Source: Thermodesulfatator autotrophicus
GTDB lineage: Bacteria > Desulfobacterota > Thermodesulfobacteria > Thermodesulfobacteriales > Thermodesulfatatoraceae
DNA: 35,185 nt
Direction: 5' to 3'
NCBI RefSeq assembly: GCF_001642325.1
Contig: NZ_LSFI01000033.1
Location: 1 to 35,185, forward strand
The notes beneath the pieces are model-generated. The model worked only from the letters and a program-made list of their open reading frames with translations. It searched no databases and was not told where the DNA came from. Position numbers and translations under genes: made by a program. Positions 7,777 through 16,066 of the stretch are shown one piece after another; positions within the stretch are counted from its first letter, which is position 1; each line of letters begins with the position of its first letter.

Positions 7777-8813
7777 TGGGTATGCCTCTGACTGAAGTTA
7801 ATCAGCTCTTCAAGTTTATCCATGGCTTTGCCAGAGGCCAGTATTTCCAGAGCTTTTTTTACCCCAGCTTTAAGGTCAATGGCCTTTTCCGCCGCATAAA
7901 TTGCAGCTCCAGCGTTTAAAGCCACCATATCCCTTTTAGGTCCGGTTTCTTTACCGAGCAATATGTTTCTTATAATTTCAGCATTTTGCTGGGCATCGCC
8001 ACCTAAAAGCTCTTCTGGCTCTTCACAAAGTTCAAAGCCAACGTCTTCTGGATCAACGTAATACGTGGTTATACGGCCCTCTCTCAGCTCAGAAACTTTG
8101 GTAGAGCCTGTAACTACGAATTCGTCATAACCTTCTTCACCGAAAACAACGAGAGCCCGTCTGGCTCCAAGGGCATCAAGGGCAAAGGCCATTTTTTCCG
8201 TAAGGCGGAAGTCTGAAACGCCAAGCACCTGGGTATTGGCACGAGCAGGATTAAGAAGGGGGCCAACCAGGTTGAAGATAGTTCTAAAGCCCAGGGCCTT
8301 GCGCACAGGGGCAACATACTTCATGGCCGGGTGATAAAGCGGGGCGAAAAGAAAGCAAAGGCCACAGGTTTCAAGACAGGCTGCCGCCACCTCAGGAGGC
8401 ATGTCTATTTTAACACCTAACGCCTCAAGTACATCAGCACTCCCGCATTTACTTGAGACGGAACGATTACCATGCTTGGCCACTTTAACTCCGGCAGCCG
8501 ACACCACAAAAGCCGCTGCGGTAGAAACATTAAAAGTGCCCTTTCGGTCGCCTCCGGTGCCACAGGTATCAACTAAAGGCTCTTCCTCAGGAAGACTATG
8601 CGTAACCTCACGGGCCACCTTGCGCAGGGTGCGAGCAAGAGCGGCAATTTCTTCCCAGGTTTCACCTTTAATCTTTAAGGCGGTTAGAAGTGCCGCCAGC
8701 TGCCTTTCATCAAAATTTCCGGTTATTACTTCGGAAAAAGCCGCTTCTATTTCCTCTGGTGCCAAATCTTTGGCTTCACTTGCTTTCAATAAAGCCTCTT
8801 TTAGTTTGGACAT
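7773..8813 (-). CDS. trpD: Anthranilate phosphoribosyltransferase
   Basis: Joins anthranilate and PRPP in tryptophan synthesis. The product is 346 residues from ATG 8813, typical for TrpD. The PRPP loop GTGGDRKGTFNVST begins at residue 85, KHGNRSVSS is at 113-121, and the second metal-site region is present later in the chain. A TTG at 8828 could add five residues, but GGGTG lies at the right distance only for ATG 8813 and nothing resembling a ribosome site precedes the TTG. The gene is separated from any other trp gene in the window and is instead first in a unit with the YchF-like ATPase (4 bp overlap) and mtaB, so it is a dispersed tryptophan gene. No leader peptide or trp attenuator is visible upstream. 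Confidence 0.95.
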   Translation of the reverse strand: MSKLKEALLKASEAKDLAPEEIEAAFSEVITGNFDERQLAALLTALKIKGETWEEIAALARTLRKVAREVTHSLPEEEPLVDTCGTGGDRKGTFNVSTAAAFVVSAAGVKVAKHGNRSVSSKCGSADVLEALGVKIDMPPEVAAACLETCGLCFLFAPLYHPAMKYVAPVRKALGFRTIFNLVGPLLNPARANTQVLGVSDFRLTEKMAFALDALGARRALVVFGEEGYDEFVVTGSTKVSELREGRITTYYVDPEDVGFELCEEPEELLGGDAQQNAEIIRNILLGKETGPKRDMVALNAGAAIYAAEKAIDLKAGVKKALEILASGKAMDKLEELINFSQRHTQ

Positions 8814-8926
8814 AACTTCACCCGCCAAAGTTTTTAAACGCCTATATCCTTACCCTTTTTGTTAGAATACGCAACCTTGGACATCATCTTATTGACCGGT
8901 GTTCTTTGCCCAGTTTTTAAGATAGA

Positions 8927-8955
8927 TTGTGACTTCACAAAAATTTTACTATTTT
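8927..8955 (+). promoter_or_regulatory. Possible promoter with overlapping palindrome, upstream of the 69-residue gene
   Basis: TTGTGA (8927-8932) and TATTTT (8950-8955) are spaced 17 bases apart and would start transcription near 8962. The -35 hexamer is half of a perfect inverted repeat, TTGTGA-CT-TCACAA (8927-8940), which could be a regulator site. The 2-base spacer is shorter than in CRP sites (TGTGA-N6-TCACA), so no regulator is assigned. The same gap must also hold the trpD promoter. Confidence 0.35.
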
Positions 8956-8986
8956 AAGAAAAACTTCGGAAAGCACTGGAGGGAAT

Positions 8987-9196
8987 ATGGACCGCAAACT
9001 TCTCGAGCAAATAAAGAAAAAAGTCCAGGAAGAACTGGTAAAAAAAGAAGCTGAAACTATAGAATATTGGCTTAAAGAGCTTCAAAAAATATACGCCAAA
9101 AAACACCAAACCCTTCCTGAATTTAAGGCCGAAGTACGCCAATTCATGGAACGCATGAAAAACAGGGTTGAGGTTTTAAAAACTAAAGGCCTTTAA
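8987..9196 (+). CDS. Small charged helical protein of unknown function
   Basis: A 69-residue protein starting at ATG 8987, after a strong GGAGG site (CTGGAGGGAAT). The sequence is highly charged and almost entirely helix-forming: repeated KKK/EE runs at the start (EQIKKKVQEELVKKEAE), then an aromatic stretch, IEYWLKELQKIYAKK. It has no cysteines, signal peptide or membrane segment. A single amphipathic helix or helical hairpin that works by binding a partner is plausible, but I recognise no family. It is monocistronic, with a possible promoter of its own, and ends three bases before the convergent GH57 gene. The good ribosome site and codon use like its neighbours support a real gene. Confidence 0.72.
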   Translation: MDRKLLEQIKKKVQEELVKKEAETIEYWLKELQKIYAKKHQTLPEFKAEVRQFMERMKNRVEVLKTKGL

Positions 9197-9199
9197 AAG

Positions 9200-11272
9200 C
9201 TAACTTATTTCCAGCGTCAAAGTCTTATTAATGTGGCTACCTTCCTGAAACTCTATAGGCCAAAAGGGCATTATTGCCAAACCCTGAGTAGTCAAATCAA
9301 AACCTGCTTCAGACTGGCTTACTGTTTTCACCGGGAACATAAAAAAACTGGCCTGCTCATCCAGCTTAAGAATAAACTTGCCTTTTTTCTCTGTTTCTAT
9401 GGTTAATGTTTTCCCAAAAAATTTGATCGGACGGTGAAAAGTAAGCTTTTGCCCGTTAATTTTCACGCATCCTTCACCCCAGGCCAGAAGCGGAGGATAA
9501 AGATTTAATTCTACCCCAAAGAAACATCTGGTCTTTTGAGAAGCACGATATTCCAGCTCATAGAAAACCTGTAAAACAAGACCTTCTTTTTCCACTTTTA
9601 TCTTTTTACGCAATAAAAGGGGTCTTCTTGAAGAGCCCGGTGGATAAAGGCCACCGTCACGGAAGAAAATGAGTTCTTTTCCTTTTTTGTGCCAGTTGAA
9701 AGGCTGGTTGGCAAAATCTCCCCATTCACCAAAGTCACACCTGACAAAATCTTCAAGCTCGCGACCAGGATCAAAAAAGTGTTCAATTAAGCTATGTCTC
9801 TCATACCAGTCATAAACCAGGGCCTTTAAGACTTCTTCTGAAGGTTTTTTGCGCAGGTTATGAATACTTGAAACTTCCTCTTCGCCAGCCACCGCCTGGG
9901 TTTCCGGGTGTCTTATACTTTTATGATAGGCTTCAAAGCGACGGGTAAGGACGTTGGTGTAATTGTGGGTATTTTCAAGGCTAGACCACTCTATTATTTG
10001 ACCACCGTAAGAGGGCTTAAAAATAACAGCCGCCTTAGGTGAAAAACAGCAAATTTCTTCCTGCCCGTCATAATCAATATCACAGATTTCTATCTCTTCT
10101 TTTTGTTTGGATCTAAGCTTAGATTCCGCAGATAAGAGCTTTTGCCACACTGCCTGACGCAAATGAGGGAGATATAGGCCCCCAAAAATACCATGCCAAT
10201 AAGCATCGTTACACTGTGAGGCCAGTAAATCAAGCCGGGCTTCTGGCTCAAGGTGTCTGCGGGAAAGCTCGCTTACTTTAAGCATTCTTTTGTGGAGCAA
10301 GTTTGATTCCGGATACTTTATAAAAAAGTTGCGCCAGTGCCCGCCCCTTATAAAGGCCAAAAACCTGCTTTTATCCGGCTTAAGGCGGTTTATAAGCTCT
10401 TCAAGCTCAAGTATGCGTTTAGCCGGAAGGGCCCACTCTTCCATTTCCGCATAAGAAGCTGTGGGGAGATAAGCTAACCCATTTGGGGTAATCTTTTCCA
10501 GGGCCTGAGCGTAAGTTAAAAGTTCAATTTTTCCTTTTTCAAGCCACTGGCCCATGGTTTCCAAAAATTTCTTAAGCCATCCTTCTTCAAAAACCCACTT
10601 TTTAGTGCCAGGCCATACACCGAATTTCTCGCCATCGTCAAAATAAATAGCCAGGCGCCCACCTCTAAAAGATATGTCCTCAAGATAACGACCAAGCCTT
10701 TCCACCGGCCAGAATGGAATGGCGTAACGAAGTGTTTCGTCTATGGGAAAAACAGCAAGTTTTTGGCCCTCAGCTTCGGTAAGATAGTAGCCATAAAGCT
10801 CATTTTTTTCAAAACCTGACACCAGAAAATGGCGGTCATCAACCACCACGTATTTGATCCCCAACAAAGCCAGGTCTTCTACCAGTGCCTGGTCCCACAC
10901 ACGTTCCGTAAGCCAGAGGCCTACCGGGTTCTGGCCAAAGTGCTTTTTGAGGTAGTCTTTATGGCGCAAAATTTGTTCTTTGCGGTCTTCCCTGGGGATG
11001 ACGGCCAAAATGGGTTCAAAAAAACCGCCGGTTACCGGCTCTATTTGGCCTCTATCAATAAGCTTACCCAAAAGTTCAAAGGTTTTAGGGTGATTGTCTT
11101 CCCACCATTTGAGTAAAATTCCGCTGGCGTGAAGACTTAGACGAAAAAAAGGATATTGAGCCAATATTTTAAGAAACGGATAATAGCTTTCTTCTGTAAG
11201 CCGCTTTATTACTGAATCAAAGTTTCCCAGGGGCTGATGGTTATGAACCCCAAAAACAAAGGGTAATTTCAT
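9200..11272 (-). CDS. GH57 4-alpha-glucanotransferase / alpha-amylase
   Basis: A 690-residue glycoside hydrolase of family 57, which acts on alpha-1,4-glucans such as glycogen or maltodextrins. Conserved motifs run in order: HNHQP (10-14), GGFFEP (82-87), WLTERVW with the catalytic nucleophile E123, and FDDGEKFG (211-218) carrying the acid/base aspartate. These positions match the 4-alpha-glucanotransferases of Thermococcales closely. The C-terminal half (about 300-690) is the beta-rich DUF1925/DUF1926 region of that subfamily. No signal peptide, so it should act in the cytoplasm on storage glucan. The start has AGGAGG six bases upstream, overlapping the nadA stop, which makes this the last gene of the ftsK-lolA-nadA unit. 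Transferase is favoured over hydrolase but not certain. Confidence 0.9.
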   Translation of the reverse strand: MKLPFVFGVHNHQPLGNFDSVIKRLTEESYYPFLKILAQYPFFRLSLHASGILLKWWEDNHPKTFELLGKLIDRGQIEPVTGGFFEPILAVIPREDRKEQILRHKDYLKKHFGQNPVGLWLTERVWDQALVEDLALLGIKYVVVDDRHFLVSGFEKNELYGYYLTEAEGQKLAVFPIDETLRYAIPFWPVERLGRYLEDISFRGGRLAIYFDDGEKFGVWPGTKKWVFEEGWLKKFLETMGQWLEKGKIELLTYAQALEKITPNGLAYLPTASYAEMEEWALPAKRILELEELINRLKPDKSRFLAFIRGGHWRNFFIKYPESNLLHKRMLKVSELSRRHLEPEARLDLLASQCNDAYWHGIFGGLYLPHLRQAVWQKLLSAESKLRSKQKEEIEICDIDYDGQEEICCFSPKAAVIFKPSYGGQIIEWSSLENTHNYTNVLTRRFEAYHKSIRHPETQAVAGEEEVSSIHNLRKKPSEEVLKALVYDWYERHSLIEHFFDPGRELEDFVRCDFGEWGDFANQPFNWHKKGKELIFFRDGGLYPPGSSRRPLLLRKKIKVEKEGLVLQVFYELEYRASQKTRCFFGVELNLYPPLLAWGEGCVKINGQKLTFHRPIKFFGKTLTIETEKKGKFILKLDEQASFFMFPVKTVSQSEAGFDLTTQGLAIMPFWPIEFQEGSHINKTLTLEIS

Positions 11273-11282
11273 TTAAGGCCTC

Positions 11283-12206
11283 CTATGTACGAGGAATTTC
11301 TAACATGCGGGCTACAGCCCTATAAGCTTTCACTCGCACGTCTTCAGGCACCTTTACTGTGGGAGACAATGTTTCAAGCGACTTTTTCAAGTCCTCAAGA
11401 GAAATAATCTTCATGGCCTTACAAAGCATTTTCTCCGAAGCCGGATAAAACTCTTTATCAGGATTTTGTTTTTTCAGCGGATAAATGAGCCCCACTTCTG
11501 TGCCCACAATAAACTCTCTGGCTTGAGATTCACGGGCATAACGGAGCATACCGCTGGTTGACCTCACCACGTCGGCCAGGTCAATCACCTCTGGCCGACA
11601 CTCAGGATGCGCCATGAAAACTGCTTCAGGATGTGCCTTGCGGGCCTTTTCAACATCTTCCACCGTTAAAACATCATGAAACGGGCAAAAGCCCTCAAAA
11701 TAATGAATTTTTTTATCCTTAAAAAAACGCTGCGTATAACGGGCTAAATTCATGTCAGGGATAAAAATTATTTCTTTTTCAGGTAAGGCCCTGACCACAT
11801 TGACGGCGTTGGCCGAAGTACAGCAGATATCAGAAACAGCTTTTATTTCTACGTAAGAATTGACATAAGTTACTACCGGGGCTCCGGGATACCTGGCCTT
11901 TAGCTCTTCTACGTCTTCCACCGCTATCATATCAGCCATTTCACAACCTGCTTCCAGACGTGGAAAAACCACCAGTTTATCTGGTGAAACAATGGCCGCT
12001 GTTTCAGCCATAAAACGGACTCCACAAAAGACAATGACTTCCGCGTCCGTTTTAGCGGCTTTAAGGGAAAGCTCAAGAGAATCTCCTGTAAGGTCTGCCA
12101 CTTCCTGAATTTCTGGAGGTTGGTAATTGTGAGCCAGAATAATGGCTTTGCGTTCTCTAGCAAGTTCTCTAATTTCCTGTTGTAGTTCACTTAATGGCTT
12201 ACCCAT
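11283..12206 (-). CDS. nadA: Quinolinate synthase
   Basis: Condenses iminoaspartate with dihydroxyacetone phosphate to quinolinate in de novo NAD synthesis, using an oxygen-sensitive 4Fe-4S cluster. The 307 residues fit the compact NadA form of anaerobes and thermophiles. The three internal repeats are visible: AHNYQPPEIQEVAD (25-38), the TYVNSY segment (113-118) with CCTSANA (128-134), and the late STSGM (216-220). Cluster cysteines are C88, C174 (GFCPFHD) and C262 (LCKAMK), spaced 86 and 88 residues apart as in known NadA proteins. No nadB or nadC lies nearby. It starts six bases after lolA, with a GAGGTGA site, and is followed within ten bases by the GH57 gene. Confidence 0.96.
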   Translation of the reverse strand: MGKPLSELQQEIRELARERKAIILAHNYQPPEIQEVADLTGDSLELSLKAAKTDAEVIVFCGVRFMAETAAIVSPDKLVVFPRLEAGCEMADMIAVEDVEELKARYPGAPVVTYVNSYVEIKAVSDICCTSANAVNVVRALPEKEIIFIPDMNLARYTQRFFKDKKIHYFEGFCPFHDVLTVEDVEKARKAHPEAVFMAHPECRPEVIDLADVVRSTSGMLRYARESQAREFIVGTEVGLIYPLKKQNPDKEFYPASEKMLCKAMKIISLEDLKKSLETLSPTVKVPEDVRVKAYRAVARMLEIPRT

Positions 12207-12212
12207 AAAAAC

Positions 12213-12866
12213 TCACCTCTCTCTTATTATCTCAACGTTTTCTGGAGGTTTAAAGCTAAAAATAGATGACTTTATATCCACATTTCGCTTAATATTGAAA
12301 AACTTTATTTTGGTTAGATTTTCTAAGGCATCCCAAAACCATATTTCCTTGATGGCCCCGGTTTCAGAATAAACGATTAGCCTAATCTTCTGAACCTGAG
12401 CATTTTTATCCTTTGGGAACAAACTTAGAGCCACTTCTTTTTGGGATAATTGCTCAAGGGGACCAAAGTTAAAATCTTTAAAAAGATTGCCCTGGCCTGT
12501 AAGAAAATCTAAGGTGGCTTTTGACGGAAAGGCATGTTCCAGAGAAAAAACCATCACCTGCTTATCTTTCGGGCTGTAAACATAAATCCCTTTGCCATCT
12601 ATAATGATAAGAAGTTCTTCTGGCCACTGGTATTCCCAGCGCATAAGGGCTGGTTTTTTGTAAAACACCCTGCCCTTGGATATTTTCACCTGATTGCCTC
12701 TTTTAAAATAGACTTCCTGTTCAAATTCTCCGGTAAAGCTTTGGGTTGCCTGATAATAAGCCTGAACACGTTTGGCTATGTCTTCTGCCGAACTGGCAGC
12801 TATAAGAGGCTTACTTATCAGGACGCAAAAGAACAGGACGAGGACGCACACCATCTGACGGTCCAA
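12213..12866 (-). CDS. lolA: Outer-membrane lipoprotein carrier protein LolA
   Basis: Periplasmic chaperone that carries lipoproteins from LolCDE to the outer membrane. A signal peptide covers about residues 1-24. The mature 190-odd residues show the LolA pattern: YYQATQSFTGEFEQEVYFK near the start, then KGRVFYKKPALMRWEYQWP, a half-barrel of beta strands ending in FSFKPPENVEII. The likely start is TTG 12866, because GGAGGG lies five bases upstream. The ATG at 12854 is too far from that site but would still leave a usable signal sequence. The gene therefore overlaps the end of ftsK by 56 bp in another frame. ftsK-lolA neighbourhood is common in Gram-negative bacteria, and this supports an outer membrane in the host. 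Confidence 0.88.
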   Translation of the reverse strand: MDRQMVCVLVLFFCVLISKPLIAASSAEDIAKRVQAYYQATQSFTGEFEQEVYFKRGNQVKISKGRVFYKKPALMRWEYQWPEELLIIIDGKGIYVYSPKDKQVMVFSLEHAFPSKATLDFLTGQGNLFKDFNFGPLEQLSQKEVALSLFPKDKNAQVQKIRLIVYSETGAIKEIWFWDALENLTKIKFFNIKRNVDIKSSIFSFKPPENVEIIRER

Positions 12867-14907
12867 CGATTCCCTCCTTTTCCATTCTTTCTATCATACG
12901 GGCGGCCCGGTTGTAGCCCACCCGAAGACGCCGCTGCAGCATAGAAATAGAAGCCTGGCCGGTTTGCACCACTATTTGCACGGCTTGTTCGTAAAGCTCG
13001 TCAACTTCATTATCAGCAAAGTCTTTGTCTCCTTCTTCAGCCACAGAAAATTCTATTTCGTAGTTTGGTTCCCCTTGGGACTGCAAAAATTCTACCACCT
13101 TTTTAACTTCCTCTTCACTGATAAAAGCCCCGTGAATACGTTTTAGCTTGGATGTTCCGGGCGGTAGAAAGAGCATATCTCCGGCGCCAAGGAGCCTTTC
13201 AGCTCCGCCGGTATCAAGGATAGTGCGAGAATCTGTACGCGAAGACACCTGAAAAGAAATCCTGGCCGGAAAGTTTGCTTTAATAATCCCGGTTAATACA
13301 TCTACCGAAGGACGCTGGGTGGCCAGGAGCAGATGAATTCCCGAGGCCCTTGCCATCTGAGCCAGCCTGGTAAGGGACATTTCCACCTCTTTTGAAGAAA
13401 CTACCATAAGGTCTGCCAGCTCATCTACCACTATGACAATGTAGGGAAGCTTTTCTTCAGCCTGGGCATTATAAGAATCAAGGTTTCTGGCCCGGGCCTC
13501 TTCAAGTAACTGATAGCGTCTTTCCATCTCTGACACCGCCCATTTTAAGGCCAGCGTGGCGGTTTTTGGCTCAAGGAGTACCGGATGTAAAAGATGGGGA
13601 ATACCGTCATAGACTGAAAGCTCAATGCGTTTGGGGTCTATCAGAAGCAAGCGCACTTCCTCTGGGGTGGCTTTAAAAAGAAGGCTCATGAGCATAGCAT
13701 GCAGGCAAACACTTTTTCCCGTTCCCGTGGCCCCAGCAATAAGAAGATGAGGCATTTTAGCAAGGTCTGTAACCACTGGCCGACCGGAAATGTCTTTGCC
13801 TAAAGCCAGGGTCAACCTTGACTTGGCCTGGCGATAAGGTTCGCTGGCAAGAATTTCTTTAAGATAAACGATTTCCCGTTCTCTATTGGCTACTTCTATC
13901 CCTACTGCTGACTTTCCTGGTATGGGAGCCACAATGCGAACGCTTGCAGCTTTAAGCCCCAGAGCCAGGTCGTCGGCCAGCGAGGCAATCTTATTAATTT
14001 TAATACCCGGAGCTGGCTCATACTCATAAACAGTGATTACCGGGCCTGGACAAATTTCTGTAACCCTTCCTCTCACACCAAAGTCTTCTAACTTCTGTTC
14101 AAGAAGCTTGGCCCGGGCCAAAAGTTCTTCTTTGCTTTCGCGTTTAACCTGAGGCGGCGGGTCTTTTAAAAGGCTTAATGGTGGCTTTTTAAATTTTCTA
14201 TCAGAAACCGGCAACTTTGAAGGGCTTACTTTTTCAGGGGTATAGAGGTCTTCTTCAGGCTCAGGATATATTTCCTGTGATACTGGAATCTGAGGCTCTA
14301 AAGCCGGTACCAGTTCAGTAGATTCTTGTTTTATCGGCTCAAAGGTCTCTTTAGTGCTAGCTTTAACCCTTTTAACCTTTGTACCTAAAAAGACCATAAA
14401 CTCTTTTATACGCCCCAGAAGTTCTTTAGGTGAAAAACCAGAAATTAAAGAAAGAGCCACTAACTGGAATAAAATTATGATGATAAATAGCCCTGGCTTG
14501 CCTAAAAGAGCTATGAGTTGACGGCCTAAAATTCCCAGAAGGCCTCCATTTAACGGGTAAGGCCCTATTTCACCCTGGAGATTAGCCAAGGGCTCTAGAA
14601 AAGAAACAGAGCTAACAAAAAGAATGGCTGCCAGTAAAAGCCTTAAGCCAATTTTTTGTCCACTAAAGAGCCATACCCCTGCAAGTATTAGAAAGATAGG
14701 AATAAACCAGGCCCCTATACCGGCTAGATCAAACAAAAAAGCCGCCAGATAAGCCCCTATAAGTCCGGTAAAATTTTTGACCTCAAAAGCCCCCACTCGC
14801 CCCAAACCAGGATCATCTGGACGATAGCCTACTAAAGCCAAAAAAATAAAAATTCCCAGGGCAAGTAAAATTATGCCTATAATTTCGTGGCGGAAACGAT
14901 TAAACAT
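12811..14907 (-). CDS. ftsK: DNA translocase FtsK/SpoIIIE
   Basis: Membrane-anchored motor that pumps chromosome DNA through the closing septum and helps resolve dimers. With the ATG at 14907 it has 698 residues. Four or so membrane helices fill residues 1-160, a proline- and charge-rich linker runs to about 260, and the motor follows with Walker A GATGTGKS (392-399) and Walker B DELADL (495-500). A C-terminal winged-helix gamma domain (about 631-698, QRRLRVGYNRAARMIE) reads KOPS-like sites. An in-frame ATG at 14994 would add 29 residues and overlap the upstream gene by 82 bp. Its AAGGAG lies only two bases from the ATG, so I prefer 14907, although the site there is also spaced far from ideal. 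lolA overlaps its end. Confidence 0.93.
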   Translation of the reverse strand: MFNRFRHEIIGIILLALGIFIFLALVGYRPDDPGLGRVGAFEVKNFTGLIGAYLAAFLFDLAGIGAWFIPIFLILAGVWLFSGQKIGLRLLLAAILFVSSVSFLEPLANLQGEIGPYPLNGGLLGILGRQLIALLGKPGLFIIIILFQLVALSLISGFSPKELLGRIKEFMVFLGTKVKRVKASTKETFEPIKQESTELVPALEPQIPVSQEIYPEPEEDLYTPEKVSPSKLPVSDRKFKKPPLSLLKDPPPQVKRESKEELLARAKLLEQKLEDFGVRGRVTEICPGPVITVYEYEPAPGIKINKIASLADDLALGLKAASVRIVAPIPGKSAVGIEVANREREIVYLKEILASEPYRQAKSRLTLALGKDISGRPVVTDLAKMPHLLIAGATGTGKSVCLHAMLMSLLFKATPEEVRLLLIDPKRIELSVYDGIPHLLHPVLLEPKTATLALKWAVSEMERRYQLLEEARARNLDSYNAQAEEKLPYIVIVVDELADLMVVSSKEVEMSLTRLAQMARASGIHLLLATQRPSVDVLTGIIKANFPARISFQVSSRTDSRTILDTGGAERLLGAGDMLFLPPGTSKLKRIHGAFISEEEVKKVVEFLQSQGEPNYEIEFSVAEEGDKDFADNEVDELYEQAVQIVVQTGQASISMLQRRLRVGYNRAARMIERMEKEGIVGPSDGVRPRPVLLRPDK

Positions 14908-14912
14908 CACTT

Positions 14913-15428
14913 TTAAAGGTTTCCTTCTTTCTTGAGAAAAGCTAATCCTTGAGAAATAAGCCTTGGCCAGCTCAGTTTCTTTAATATCGGCCATATCTCC
15001 TTATCAGAGACAGCTGAAAACCGGGCCAGCAATAGAAGGGAAGGACTATCTTTTAAAAAAACCGCTACAAACCCCTTTTTTTCCTTGGGAGCATAACTTA
15101 TTAAGGCCTGATAACCGTCTATCTGGCGATACTTTAGAATAAAATCAGAGGTCTCTACCTCAAGTCGCCCCTTTAAGGCCTGGGCAAGCTTTTCTCCCTG
15201 CGTTCCACCGGCAAAGAGCACTTCCAGTCTGGCCCCATCTCCTCTTTCATAAAAACGACGGATATAAAAGGCCTTTTGCTCGCCGCCTGCATATTTTAAG
15301 TAGTGGGGTTCTGAGGCCTTCCAGCCGGGAATATCCTTTAAAAAGGAAAGTTCTTCTTTAGAAGCTAGCACTTCCAGGGGCAATAAACAAACTACCAAAA
15401 AAGTTACAATGGCCAAAAGCTTCTTCAT
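14913..15428 (-). CDS. Exported protein of unknown function
   Basis: A 171-residue protein from ATG 15428, chosen because GAGAGGG lies five bases upstream and the frame then opens with a clean signal peptide (MKKLLAIVTFLVVCLLPLEVLA, split by cleavage near residue 22). Longer starts up to 15503 would add residues that spoil the signal. The mature part is mixed alpha/beta: an IPGWKASEP start, a YIRRFYERGDGARLEVLFAG strand region, then SYAPKEKKGFVAVFL and a final helix. It has no cysteines likely to be catalytic and no recognised family. It is the first gene of the ftsK-lolA-nadA-GH57 unit, five bases before ftsK. A periplasmic envelope role is possible but not shown. Confidence 0.75.
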   Translation of the reverse strand: MKKLLAIVTFLVVCLLPLEVLASKEELSFLKDIPGWKASEPHYLKYAGGEQKAFYIRRFYERGDGARLEVLFAGGTQGEKLAQALKGRLEVETSDFILKYRQIDGYQALISYAPKEKKGFVAVFLKDSPSLLLLARFSAVSDKEIWPILKKLSWPRLISQGLAFLKKEGNL

Positions 15429-15520
15429 AGGAACCCTCTCCAAGACTTTTTCTAAAGATACCATGAATATAACTTTTTCAAAAAACGAAAGTTTTATTCT
15501 CAAAAATACCTTAATTTATC

Positions 15521-15763
15521 CCTGAGACTACTTCGCCTGTCCCGAGCAAGAGCGAAGGATCTCCTCGCCGTGACAGACCGGGGCTGTCATTGCGAGCGAA
15601 GTAATCTGATAATTCCTGAGACTGCTTCGTCGCGCTTGCGCACTCCTCGCAGTGACAGGTAAAGATGTCATTGCGAACCACGTTCCCCTTCTCGTCATTG
15701 CGAACCACGAAGTGGCGAAGCAATCTCTTCGCGAGGCGAAGCAGTCGCCGTGGCGATACAATC
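15521..15763 (+). repeat. Cluster of TCATTGCGAG-type palindromic repeats
   Basis: A complete unit is bounded by CTGTCATTGCGAG (15584-15596) and its near-perfect inverse CTCGCAGTGACAG (15646-15658; one mismatch), with CTGCTTCGTCGCGC inside. A half unit precedes it (15521-15576, ending CTCCTCGCCGTGACAG). Rearranged copies follow: GTCATTGCGAACCACG occurs twice (15667 and 15694 onward), then GAAGCAATCTCTTCGCGAGG. Repeats with this wording are widespread in the intergenic DNA of many unrelated bacteria and have no known function. No gene is supported in this stretch; short frames through it are products of the repeats. Confidence 0.75.
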
Positions 15764-16025
15764 TGATGTTTTTAAAATTCCAGAAAGTCTTTCTATCAGC
15801 GGTGGAATTTGTCCAGCTGGAGGAAACTAATCTGGAATCTGGAGATCCTGTGGATATTAGGCGGGTAATGTACACGACCAATATTATAGAGAGCGTAAAT
15901 AGCAAATTTTGGAAGGCTAAAACGGGAAGGAGAGGATCAAGGGCTGGCCTCAGATATATGGTCAGATAGCCATTCTCTTTGAGGGCTGGTAATAATAGAA
16001 TTTACACAAGTAGGTGGACAGTCCC
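15764..16025 (+). mobile_element. 3' relic of an IS256-family element
   Basis: The plus strand holds the C-terminal part of an IS256-type transposase, broken by frameshifts. KSFYQRWNLSSWRKL appears in one frame, IRRVMYTTNIIESVNSK (about 15857-15905, the family's very conserved YTTNxIES motif) in a second, and GWPQIYGQIAILFEG, matching the usual C-terminal NQxAIxFEGR, in a third. The element's terminal inverted repeat follows as AATTTACACA, then GTGGACAGTCCC ending at 16025. This end matches the one at 5417-5442, so both relics come from the same IS family. The 5' part is missing, and the palindromic repeat cluster abuts it. It is inactive. Confidence 0.78.
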
Positions 16026-16066
16026 TTTAAGAGTAGATAACAGCCAGGGCTGGATGACGCTCAAAT

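Noticed and set aside
8401-8865. 154-residue open frame opposite trpD
   Set aside because: Antisense to the conserved core of trpD with no ribosome site; a shadow frame.
12534-12944. 136-residue open frame opposite lolA and ftsK
   Set aside because: It crosses two well-supported genes on the other strand and shows no family features.
15532-15543. TTCGCCTGTCCC near the REP-like motif
   Set aside because: It belongs to the TCATTGCGAG repeat family text and lacks the T-rich flanks.
15652-15969. 105-residue frame treated as one intact protein
   Set aside because: Its first part is translated palindromic repeat and only the second part is transposase; other transposase pieces continue in other frames, so it is a relic.
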